Assembly: GCA_023231475.1 (NCBI GenBank)
Contig: JALJEE010003280.1
Coordinates: forward strand, 1 to 35,595
DNA length: 35,595 nucleotides
Origin: Seison nebaliae
Taxonomy: Eukaryota > Rotifera > Pararotatoria > Seisonacea > Seisonidae
Reading direction: 5' to 3'
Both the position numbers and the translations under genes were made by a program. The notes beneath the pieces are model-generated. The model ran no database searches. It was not told where the DNA came from and saw only the letters and a program-made list of their open reading frames with translations. This document shows, piece after piece, positions 13,415 through 23,463 of this stretch (position 1 is the stretch's first letter; each line of letters begins with the position of its first letter).

Positions 13415-13684
13415 ATGTTTTGTATTGAAATGAAATTTTTTATAATCTCTCATATTCATTACTGCATATTTACAGAAGCATTATATTCAGGTCCACATTA
13501 TTTGCCAATTACCAAATTATCATCAAGTACCTTGGACTATTTTGTCCGTCTTAGTACTGAAGAATGGTTGTATGTGTCTTCTATTTGCCATTCGCCCCCA
13601 CGAATTTCACATCTTCCTCCTAAATTAGACCAATCGTCCAATAGGGCAATTATGCGATCAATGTTTAAAGGAAAGTTTGGATAA
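13415..13684 (+). other. Isolated open stretch upstream of FoxP
   Basis: Less AT-rich than its surroundings. It carries an acceptor-like TTTACAG at about 13468-13474, followed by an open frame (ALYSGPHYLPITKLSSS and onward) of mixed composition. It could be an upstream FoxP exon or a decayed coding piece. It has no recognisable domain, and the following 370 bp to the FoxP start codon are stop-rich. Confidence 0.2.
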
Positions 13685-14052
13685 ATTTTCTTCTGAAACT
13701 AAATGGGTTTTTAGAAGAATTTTTCTTAAGAGAAATTTCTGTTCTTAAAATATTTTTTTAGAAGAGTTTCCATTTGTACTCAAAATGAGAAAAGGAACAT
13801 CTGTTGTAGACGTTTTGTTTTCGACGTAAAAAGTGAATGGAGCGTTCTAGGAATAGATTTGAATGGAAAGGGTGAAGGATTTATTGTGGAATAAATCATA
13901 GTGGATGATTTGCTGGTTTCTTGAAAAATTTATAAAAATTTATTTCTTAAAATTCTTGTGGAATAGACTTATATAATTCTTATGATTTTAGAATGATTTA
14001 TAGTTTCAGATTATTTTATTGTTTATATGAATTATAGAAAGAAGATTGATTA

Positions 14053-17000
14053 ATGTCTAATGAAAATAAATCGGAGAGTAAAAATAGTATGGAAAAAGAA
14101 GTTCAAATTATTTTGCCAACGATGCGGAACTTGTTGTCTAAGAAGAGTGGAGAGTCAAATTCTTCAGCATTTTATTGTTGTGAGATGAATAACGAGATAA
14201 ACAATCAACATCATCCTCCTCAATCATATAAGAAGAATAATGTTCAATTTAATGGATTATTATCATCACAAACATCACGTCAATTGAATCTTTTGAAAAA
14301 TGAGGAAATTAATGAAAATCGTTCTTTTGAATTCAATGAGAAGAATAATGGTGTGAGAATGACATTTTCTCCATCATCCTCATCGTTGTGGTCGAATTCG
14401 ATGTGTGAAGAATTGGAAAAAGGATTTGTTTGCAAATGGAAGGATTGTGAATCAACTTTCAATTCGAAGAAAGAATGCAGGAAACATATTGCAACGGAAC
14501 ATGTTCAGAATGAATCGTTCGATAGCGATCTACAATTTCAACATTGTCTCGTGAAATATTTCGAGAAGTTGTTGAAGAAAGAACAAGAGTATTTGAAGGT
14601 GATGGAGGAATTGGGCGAAGAATATCGACAGCAATTAGCGAACGATATTTGTCGCGCATCGTTAAATGATCAACGACCTGATGTTTTAGCAGAATTATGT
14701 CGAATTACTAAAACTTCCCTACCCGAATTGAGTAAGAATAATAAAGTCTCTTTACAAGAACCAGAACGATGTAGTTTTACGTCAAATTCACCAATGTCAT
14801 CACAATCGTTTCGAGATCGAACAGTTATGACAAATTTTGACAATCCATATCAAATTACAACGACGATGACTATGACGACGAATAGTATCGTTTCAGAGAG
14901 TAGTTGTGGTACATCTCATTTGAATGGACATGAGAATGATGAAGATAATGTGGAAGAGCCGAAGAAGAATTTTCATCCAAATTCAAATAATTTCAATGAG
15001 AAATCACCAACGTCAATTATCATCACATCTACAATGAATGAATCACTTAATTCAAATATTTCACCGTCACCATCAGTATCATCATCAATTCGAACTTTAC
15101 ATGGCACAACAACAACAACAAATAATAATAATTCGTTACAAATCCCTAAAAGTGAATTATCGCCGTTTACGAATTCAGTTCGTTCAATCGCCACAAATCA
15201 ATCGAGTGAAGAAATGGAGGAATGTAGTCGCCAGAAAGTGAAACCATCATCATTGACGGAAATTTATCAGAAGAATGCGATTCAGGACAAAAGATTGAAA
15301 GATGAATATGTTCAAGATGGAGATGAAAAGATGAATTTGTCGAATGACCAAAATGATTCATTGAATGAAAATTATGTTGGTCGACAGAGAAGCTTCTCTC
15401 GTGATCATATTCTCAGTTTGAAATCTCGATTAAAGTATGACATGTTATTTAAAGAATGGATTAATCCAAAAGACGAATCAATTAACTTCAACAATAATAT
15501 AGAAATAACACCACATCAACAACAAGAACAAGAACAAGAACAACAACAGTGTACAAATATGGATCATCAGTTAATGGAAAATGATGGAAATGGTAATGAT
15601 GATGGTAAATTGTCGGTTATGCGTCAAAATGATATTTCGATGACAACAAAAAATGAGGAGAGGGTAGTGGAGCAGGGTAAGAATGTTAGGATTTCTTTAC
15701 TCGAATCACATATAACTCAACTCTTCTCCACCATGAGATCACAATGTGATTTAAATCGATTGAAATTATTAATTAAACAGAAGAATGAACAACAATTAGA
15801 GATGGAACAGCGACAACGAGAAGAACAAGAAGAAGAAGAAGAGGAGAAATTGCAACGAGAGGAGATGAACAGACAGAAATTGATCGAGAGTGAAACTATA
15901 CCACCATATTTGAAATATGAGAAACATATTCCGAATTATTATCAAAGAAGGAAATCGATTCGAGTCGATACATTTCCTCGTCATCCAGATGAAGATGAGG
16001 ATGAATTCAAATTTCAAAAAGAATCAATTCGGAAGAGTTCTCTCATTATCAACGACGAGAATGTTTTCAATCAATTCAATCGACTGATGCATAAGAATAT
16101 TCAACAACGATATACTGATTATGAGAATAATGGAGAGACTGAAAATGGAGAACGATCAGGTGAGAAATGTGAAGAACATCAATCAGAATGGATAGAAAAA
16201 TTAAAGGAGGAACATCAATTGAGAAATGGAACAAAGAATGACAATCATGACGTATCAGTTCTCGACAAATTCACACAATTGAAAGAGACTGATCGTAGTC
16301 GTAATTTAATTTTGAATTTATTAGATAATAGTAAAAAGAATGCTGGAGAGAAAGTGTCGTTGAACAATAAAGATAATGATGGTGAGGACGATTGTGATAA
16401 TAAAAATGGTGAACATTCGAAGAATACTCAGACATTCAATCTATTCCGTTATCTCGCTACGAAGAGTAGTCAATTAGAGAATGATGCATCATCAGAAGAT
16501 AGTACCAATCAGAAACAACTCGTATCCAGAAATTTGTCATCCGATGAATCTGATCAAATACATCCACCACCAATCATCTCACAACAACAACAACAACAAC
16601 AACTCGATCGTCCTTCACGACATAATCAAGAAAGGCGACAATCATCATTTCATTGTGGATCGCACGATCTCCCTCAACTATTTCCTGGTAATTTGACATA
16701 TGAAGATTTCGCTCGTCTTCAACATCAACGTTTGAAACAACAAGAAAATCAACAACAACAACTAGTTAATGGTAATTTAAATAAGAATATCATCACCACC
16801 AACACCACCACAACTCCAAGCAACAACAACAATAACAACAACGTCTATTATTTGCCATCAAATTTTGAAAATTTGAAAAATTCTTTGATGAATTTAGATC
16901 AAAATTTAACACGAATCAATCATCATCAACAACAACAACAACAACAACAGCAGCAGCAGCAGCAACAACAACAACAACAACAACAACAAATTCATGATTA

Positions 17001-18153
17001 TCCGAGACGTATGAGTATTCCTCGTTTATCGATTGATATTCCAAATGCGTTTGCTCAATCCGAATTGATCGATCGAAATGAGAAGAAATTAAATGGAAAT
17101 TGTTTTAATAAGATTTTGTGTTGTGATATGCTACCGTCAGCCAAAGAGAATTTAGAGAATGGTGACAATAAGACTAATGGGAAAATGACAACATCGCAAA
17201 TATCTAATAATAGTGAGAATATGGATGTGACGAATGAGAATATCGAGAATACAAATCAACAATCACCAACACATTTTTACAATACTAATATCTTGTCAAA
17301 TGCTTCCTGTACAGCGAAAGCTCATGATATTCAGCGTCGTTTCTCCGTCACACAAATTCCTCAAAACCTTTTCAGTAACACTCTCAATCATCTCCAATCT
17401 CATCATCGACCAGAATTACATCCAACACCTATTCCAATAAATTTCCCTCACGATTTCGATCTTCTAAACGGTAAACGTCATTTGAATCGGGAAGATATGG
17501 AATATTCTTTACAACGTAAACGAATGTCGATCGATCCGACTAGTACCGTTCTCCAACATCTGTCCAATCGAAAGACAATTCAATTTCCTCCCAACGAAAC
17601 CAAAATGAATGGTTGTGACGGTTACCATTATCGTCTCTCCATTATAATTATTAATATTTTTCTCCATCATCAGTCGAACAGCAAGATGTCAATTATTATC
17701 GAACTGTCGATAAACGCCCTCCATATACATATGCCTCTTTGATCCGACAAGTTACATTTATATCATTATTTTCTTCTTATTATTATTATTATATAATACC
17801 TTCTTCTCTCAGGCGATTAAAGAGTCGCCAGAAACTCAATTGACGTTGAGTGAAGTCTATAAATGGTTCGAATCGAATTTCAGTTATTTCCGTAAGAATG
17901 CCAATACATGGAAAGTTCCATTTTATTTCTTCCCATCACTTATTCCTCTTCTCCTTAATAGAATGCTGTTCGACATAATTTAAGTCTTCACAAATGTTTC
18001 AAACGAGTTGAGAATGTCAAGGGAGCCGTTTGGACGATTGACGAAGAGGAATACCAAAAAAAGCGATTATCAAAAAGTTTATTTTTCGAAAAAGAACAAA
18101 AATCTTTAAAAAACTTATTCTTTCTTCCAATTCTCCCAGAAAATAATGTCTGA
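14053..18153 (+). CDS. FoxP: FoxP-family forkhead transcription factor, 4 exons
   Basis: Nuclear DNA-binding regulator of the FOXP subfamily. Exons: 14053-17620, 17674-17750, 17813-17914 and 17962-18153, about 1,312 residues, with GT-AG introns of 53, 62 and 47 nt. Residues 127-150 form a C2H2 finger (C127, C132, H145, H150; CKWKDCES) followed by a leucine-zipper-like helix (about 162-195), the order typical of FOXP dimerisation modules. The forkhead lies at about 1204-1284 ([12 protein letters not shown], then [18 protein letters not shown], then the recognition helix [16 protein letters not shown], then [21 protein letters not shown]) and is very close to vertebrate FOXP. The roughly 1,000-residue linker is rich in Asn, Gln, Ser and Glu, with a 21-Gln tract at 16927-16989; in vertebrate FOXP the finger-to-forkhead gap is much shorter. 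The protein ends soon after the forkhead. A further optional 63-nt in-frame intron (18077-18139) is possible. An ATTATAG acceptor-like site before the start suggests a 5' UTR intron. Confidence 0.93.
16927..16989 (+). repeat. (CAA/CAG)21 tract in FoxP
   Basis: Sixty-three bases encode 21 consecutive glutamines. A central block of CAG codons sits between CAA runs, a mixture that usually slows length change. Smaller CAA and AAC runs occur at 15523-15550, 16582-16602 and 16821-16840. Confidence 0.95.
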
Positions 18154-19110
18154 TCAATTTTATACAACTGAATCAGTCATCCTCTATTTTTTTTTGTAAG
18201 TTTAACGGCGATTAATTTATTCTTCATCTTCTCAACATCTACAACTCATTCAAATCGGAATGAAAAAAACAAATATGAAATCAACCGGTCACATTCAAAA
18301 CTAATATTTCTATAATATATTCGAAAATAAAAAGCAAGAAAATCATGTGAATTGTCGGAAGTCTCAACCCATTTTAATTGAATGACAAATTGAAAATTTT
18401 CTAATTTCCAACTCCCAATAATAATACTCTTTCTCTTGATTGGAGAACTGATCGGGTGATCAACATGGTATCTCACGACAAAAAAGACCATTTCAGTATT
18501 AACAAATGTGATTATTCTGATGAAGTAGAAAGAAAATGATTAAACATCTAAATTCTATCAAAAGCCACATTAGTTTAAAGTGAGATAATATCTTTCTAAT
18601 TTATTCATTTAATTATCGATCCATTCAATCCATTATCGATTAATTTGAACGGTAATAAATATGATTCAACTCCCCTCTAACAATCGAATGGGAAGAATTA
18701 TGGGAAAATTTTCTTCAAAAATAATTTCAGTGAAATAATTTCTCATTTCAATTTTCAACCAACAACTGGATCAATATTAAATCGGTGAAATATAATATTT
18801 ATTATTCTTATTATGAAATTATTCAAAATTATACAAGATTCATTATTAACCATCACTGTACATTCATTTCATATCATAGTCTCCTTCATTCCTTCAATTT
18901 GTTTTGCCTTTCTATCCATCACCATTTTACTCAATCATCCCTTATCCATCCCTCATTCGTTGAGTGGTTGGTTAATTTCCTCTTCTTCTACTCCTTCTTT
19001 TTTAAGTTTTATAAACAAACTATATTACACATATAATTTTTATCACATCAATAAATTATTAAACTGAAATACTCGAATTAATAATTTTATTTTTATTTAT
19101 TATAAAATCA
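18154..19110. other. FoxP 3' flank, no gene seen
   Basis: AT-rich DNA with stops in all frames. The open frames at 18785-19067 on the plus strand are hydrophobic, overlap one another and lack motifs. The region probably holds the FoxP 3' UTR and spacer. Confidence 0.5.
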
Positions 19111-19130
19111 AATCGGGGCGTTTGATTGCG

Positions 19131-19369
19131 TGGGGACGTGCGTAGCGTAGTGGTCTACGCACGTTCCACGCATATTTGCGAAATAACGTACCCTGCACCT
19201 CGATAGAGTCATATTGGGGTGTGCGTAACACAGTGGTTTATGCACGTTCCCAACGCCACAACGATGGGACACACATCTCACGCAACATAGAGATCTCTTA
19301 CCACTGACCGTAGAGGAGATCGAACAAAAAATTTATCCCGACGGGAATTTCATTTAAAAAAAATAAAAA
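19131..19369 (+). mobile_element. SINE-like element, plus-strand copy
   Basis: This is the same family as 1540-1790, in the opposite orientation and about 17.4 kb away. Two related units start at 19138 and 19221 (83 bp apart), each with GTGCGTA followed by an AGTGGTYTAYGCACGTTCC core resembling a tRNA-type box A, so the body looks dimeric. The 3' end reads CCCGACGGGAATTTCATTT followed by a broken A tail. The two copies differ by scattered substitutions, so they are not a fresh duplication. Confidence 0.7.
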
Positions 19370-19389
19370 ATCCCCTCAGGGTAAATTAA

Positions 19390-19880
19390 AAAATAATTCA
19401 TCTAACAAATATCTATCTTGTTAATTCATTTATATTTCCATAGTTCGAACATTTGAAATTGTTTGGTCAGCCTAATAATTCGACAAAATCTAAAATTTTT
19501 CATTACATTTACACATCTCTTTAACTTTATTTTTCCGATCTCCATGATTTTTTGAAGTCAAACTGCGGATGCAAATGTGTACCCCTGTGAAATAGGTTTT
19601 TTGTCGATGTACCACGTTTTCGGAACTTTTAACACCCCTATGAACTTTTTGCACCCTTTTTTGAAAGATGGCGGGATATGTAATTTTTGCACTCCTCTTT
19701 TTTTTACTCCATTGTTGATTATTTGATTTATTTGATTATTTATATATTATTCGATAGTCAAAGTTAATGACAGATCCGATAAGAGATAATGTTGGAGAAA
19801 TAAATAGACAATGAGCGAAAGTTGTTAATGTAGGCGAAAGATTTTATCGTGTCGACGAATGATCTGACGACGACGAATAT
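19390..19880. other. Repeat-like spacer before the MULE fragment
   Basis: No gene is seen. A short cluster of similar phrases (TGTACCCCTGTGAA, ACACCCCTATGAACTTTTTG, TTTTTGCACTCC) between 19575 and 19710 looks like the eroded end of a DNA transposon, perhaps the one that supplied the transposase piece just downstream. Confidence 0.35.
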
Positions 19881-19892
19881 GAGTAGGATTAA

Positions 19893-20105
19893 TTGTCCAT
19901 CGGACATTTTTTGTTCGACGAATATACAACTCCAACGCTTCCTCTTCACCTATGGTCGAACTACAATCGATTAATATCAAATCTCCCCAGAACAAATAAC
20001 GACAATGAATGCAGGAATAATGAGTTAAAATTTATCGTACCGCGATATCATATGCGATTGGAAAAAACGGAGCATTTGATAATCAATAAATTCAATTTAG
20101 CATGA
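19893..20105 (+). pseudogene. MULE transposase C-terminal fragment
   Basis: The open frame reads LHLWSNYNRLISNLPRTNND followed by ECRNNELKFIV and RLEKTEHLI. The W-N-Y spacing followed by RTNN(x)nE-xxN is the C-terminal signature seen in MULE transposases of FLYWCH-associated type in animals. A Lys/Glu-rich stretch continues downstream in the same frame beyond a stop. No complete transposase, catalytic core or clear inverted ends are seen, so this is a relic of a larger element, distinct from the copy at 6835-7291, which carries the middle of the protein. Confidence 0.55.
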
Positions 20106-20484
20106 CATGTCATCGAGCAAGAAGTAGCGAAACAAGAAGAATTCCGAAGAAGATCAAAGATCGAGAAGAAAAATTGACGAAAATCGTCAGTGAACATGAT
20201 TCAAACAGTTAATTAGAATAACTGTTAAAGGTTATAGATATTTCATAAAATTAAAAGTTTCCAAACCAAAACCAACAACAAGTTTTAAAACAAACCAAAA
20301 AGTTGCAATTTTTCAAAGAAAAACAAATCAAAATAAAATAGAAGTAATTAAATAGAAATAATAGAAAAATAGATGCCAAATTGATTCGAAAAGAAAGAGT
20401 TCAGTTTTAGTAGATCGAGTAAGATGCAAATTTCTAAGATCTTTCTACTCTTTCCATCATCGTTATCAGTTTTTTTCTCTGAAA

Positions 20485-21055
20485 ATGAAATTCAAATTGT
20501 TTGTCTGTTATTGTTGTGACTTTTATGACTTACCAGTTTCTATCTCGAATACCGATAAGTCATTACGTTGCCTTGATCGTACATATAATAGAGCAATTCG
20601 GATGATGCTCGGTTGTCATAGGCTTTTCAATAAAGCATTTATGTTCACGATTTGCGAATTGACTCCTTTGCCATTACTCTTGGTGCAGAGGTATCTAAAA
20701 GTAGTTGACTCTGTTCGCAGTTCAACTCTTCCAGTTCCAACGTATACACAATGTGAGAGCTCCTCTCCAGTTTTTTTGCTCCAATTACTCAATTAAATAT
20801 CCTCTTTCACTTGAGGATGCGCTATTGTTGACGTCAAACTTCAACATTTCCTCCTATGTTCCTGATTATGTTCTCCTATGTTCTCTCAAAAATTACATAG
20901 AAACAGAGAGGAGTTTGTTCTTTAATAATTCTTTAAAAGGATTTATCTTTATTTCTTTATAATTTACCCAATATATTACCCCGCGGGGATTTGGTCGTTT
21001 GAGACCTATAACTTAGATTTACTATCTTTTTTTGATTTACCCTCGGGGATTAGAT
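20485..21055 (+). pseudogene. Decayed non-LTR retrotransposon (LINE) 3' end
   Basis: Around residues 27-75 of the frame opening at 20485 is the reverse-transcriptase C-terminal signature of jockey/R1/CR1-like LINEs: LDRTYNRAIRMMLGCHR, then a Cys-Glu-x-x-x-x-Pro-Leu pattern and LVQRYLKVVDSV. The protein then continues in another frame from about 20705 to 20962 (LSLEDALLLTSNFNISSYVP onward), so at least one frameshift is present. The 3' tail holds two similar hairpin-like motifs, TTACCCCGCGGGGATTT near 20977 and TTTACCCTCGGGGATTAG near 21036. The 5' part of the element is missing, as is usual for LINE insertions. Confidence 0.6.
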
Positions 21056-21114
21056 AAAAATTTAAAGAAAATAAAATAAAATTGCTATTAAATGGATTAA
21101 ATAAATAAGTTTGT

Positions 21115-21217
21115 GTTACTTTAACATTCTCTGATTGATACACGAAATCATCTAATTTCACTACAATGCGATAAACACCTCCTTTGGTATGCTCGTTGCG
21201 ATTACCGAACGTCAAAT
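21115..21217 (-). other. Short protein-like open stretch, minus strand
   Basis: The minus strand reads FGNRNEHTKGGVYRIVVKLD followed by DFVYQSENVK, ending at a GTAAC donor-like site. The composition is strongly protein-like for this AT-rich window, but no start, acceptor or family is evident. It lies between LINE debris and the mL38 locus. It may be one exon of an unrecognised gene or a mobile-element scrap. Confidence 0.25.
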
Positions 21218-21393
21218 GAAAGTCGGATCAGTATCCGATCCCTTCGCTATCATACTGACGATTACTTTACAAAGTATCCAGTGTGAGAATATAGCAAATT
21301 CTTTTATTGTATGTATGTAAAAATGAGTCACGTCTTCAACGGGCAATTGATGTGACGAACAATATTAATTTTCTCACATTCCATTAATTATAG

Positions 21394-21587
21394 CATCATC
21401 TCAAATTGTCTGGTTCATACAACACTATCAACAATCGTCAGAGATACAAGAATTCAATAACAAAATTCCAAGCTTTTATCAAAATCGTCACCTCAAATTT
21501 GAAATGATAAATGCGAACCGTAATCATAGAATTCGTCCAGATGAGATTTCTTTTGAGAAGATGTCACGAAAGAAATTTAGGAATGCT
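21394..21587 (+). CDS. Exon of an unidentified protein, or 5' exon of mL38
   Basis: An acceptor-like TTAATTATAG ends at 21393 and a GTAAGA donor starts at 21588. The frame between is open for 194 nt (IVWFIQHYQQSSEIQEFNNK onward, ending MSRKKFRNA). Splicing from 21587 to an acceptor at 21699 (TTTGCAG) enters the mL38 frame exactly, 12 nt past its first ATG. Splicing instead to 21634 gives a different short reading (RTRLPVPLKIWQNLSRSG). I do not recognise the sequence. It could be an N-terminal extension of mL38, a separate small gene, or an alternative 5' end. No start codon for it was located. Confidence 0.4.
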
Positions 21588-21687
21588 GTAAGAGATCTTG
21601 TGCTTTTTTAATTTCAAATTTGAATTCATAGCGTACAAGACTTCCAGTTCCTCTCAAAATCTGGCAGAATCTTAGTCGTAGTGGAAG

Positions 21688-23196
21688 ATGTCTTTGCAGA
21701 ACGTATGGAAAAGGACATTCCATAAATCTCCAGTTGTCTTCCGAGTTCAATATCTACCAAAAGAATCATTTGGTCGTCCTCTCACTCGAGACGAATTGAG
21801 GAAAGATTTGGTCAAACGTTTAACACAAATCGACAAAGGTCACGACACAATTCCTACTTTGAAAGAGAGTTTACCCTCTTCTTTCAAAACGAAGTTCGAT
21901 GTACGTTTCGATGAATTAAATGAAAACGGTGAATTTCCGTCTTTCTCGGAAAGATTAATTGGTACTTATTTATCGTCAAAACGATGTCGATTAAGTGAAA
22001 TGAAAAATATTGGAATTAATCATCATACAATTAGAAAACATGAAAGAGAATCATCAAGTCAAATAAATGATGAAATTTGGTATTCGATGTCGTCTGAAAT
22101 CCAATTGTTCCAAAGATTAAATGATGAGATTGGCGACTCTTCCAAATTATTATTGAACATGTGTCTTCACTATGACATTTTTAAAGATTTCTTATTGAGA
22201 AAAAATTCTTTTTTTCATTCGATTGTTCCTCTAAATATTTTTCATGATATTAATAATGAAAATTCTATCGGTATATTTTCTGGAAATATTTTGAAAAATT
22301 CTCAATTAATCAATTTTCCCAAAGTTGAATGGAAAACAGAAAAGTTGAGAGAAGTTAATAAAGAAACTAAATGGACTTTCTTAATTGGAAATTTAGATGG
22401 AAATTATTTGACAAATGACGAATCGATTTTTATTCAATATCTTAAGTTTATTTTTCTTCAAAACTTTCACATTTTTTATTTCAATATAATTTAAAAAGGA
22501 AAGATATTTGCGGAAGTTCAATTAATGGGGGTGAAAAAGAAGAATTTTCTTATATTCCACCAACTGTCGCTAAAGGTACAGGATTCCATCGGATAATATA
22601 TGTTCTTTTGAAACAAGAACAATCATCAAAAATTGAAATGACAAATGAACCTGATAATGAATTGGTGAGGAGAACAATTAAATTAGAAAAGTTATGGGAA
22701 ATATTAGGAACTAAATCAATACCAGTCGCCATTAGATTCTCCCAATGTCAATGGGATGAACAAACGAAAAATACATTTGAAAATTTTTATAGTTTTTACA
22801 TTCATTTTAAAATTTTTAAATCAAATTAAATTTCATTTATTAATAGATATGGATCAATTGATTTATGAAGCGGAACAACCATTGGAATATGTAGAAAAAC
22901 AAAAGAATTTTCCTAATCGTCATAATTTTGTTCAGTTACCATTTTTATAGTTTTCACTTCCATCTAATGATGAATATAGATATCTCAACAAATATCGAGA
23001 TCGGAAAGAAACAAACAAAACTATTTTGACAGATCAATTGAAGAATCATAAAATTCTTAATGAATTACCAGAATTACCTTCATCATATCTAGTGGAGATG
23101 GAGGATGAATTAAAATCAAAACCATATTGGTTCAGAAAAGAAATGGAAAAGAAATTTAAGAAAGAAGGAAAATGGAAATTAGCACATTTAACTTAA
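21688..23196 (+). CDS. mRpL38: Mitochondrial large-subunit ribosomal protein mL38
   Basis: Structural protein of the mitochondrial large ribosomal subunit, containing a PEBP fold. Exons: 21688-22445, 22499-22791, 22847-22929 and 22951-23196, about 459 residues. The first two introns are 53 and 55 nt. The match rests on LDGNYL, YIPPTVAKGTGFHRIIYVLL (PEBP G-x-G-x-H-R motif), IRFSQCQWDEQT, EKQKNFPNRHN and YLNKYRDRKETN, all in the order found in animal mL38 and near the C-terminal end PYWFRKEMEKKFKKEGKW. The N terminus (WKRTFHKSP) suits mitochondrial import. Oddity: the last two coding blocks are separated by an in-frame TAG (22948-22950). It can be removed only by a 21-nt GT-AG intron at 22930-22950; otherwise it is a true stop or an assembly error. 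The gene converges with Ran. Confidence 0.88.
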
Positions 23197-23463
23197 TCTT
23201 CTCAAATTTAAATTTAGAAAAAATTTCCAAAAAGAAAATAAAATTGCCAAAGTGAAATTTTTGAAAACTTTTTTTCAAGGAAACAAATAAATGAAAAGTT
23301 CGAAGGAAAATTTATTAGATAAGGGAAAAATCTACGTTGGATAAAAATTTGTCGAAAAATTGTTTATTTAAAAAATTAGAAATTTTTTGAGAAAAAAATG
23401 ATTATAGTTTATGGAAACTCATTCTCAACATTTCCACAGAACGAACATAATTTTCCATTTCGA

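Noticed and set aside
15796-16017. Minus-strand open frames inside FoxP exon 1
   Set aside because: They are shadows of the repetitive sense codons (for example poly-Glu read as poly-Phe/Leu).
17621-17742. FoxP protein ending at 17742 with a hydrophobic C terminus
   Set aside because: That end is intron read-through. Splicing 17621-17673 restores the frame into a perfect FOXP forkhead.
1540-19369. The inverted 240-bp repeats as terminal repeats of a single 17-kb giant transposon
   Set aside because: Both copies carry A-rich tails at the same internal end and tRNA-like units, no transposase, capsid or polymerase gene lies between them, and the cargo would be a normal host FoxP gene. Two independent SINE insertions explain it better.
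22870-22950. A 60-nt intron in mL38 beginning within EYVEK and ending at 22950
   Set aside because: It would remove the conserved KQKNFPNR block that precedes the YLNKYRD motif in animal mL38.
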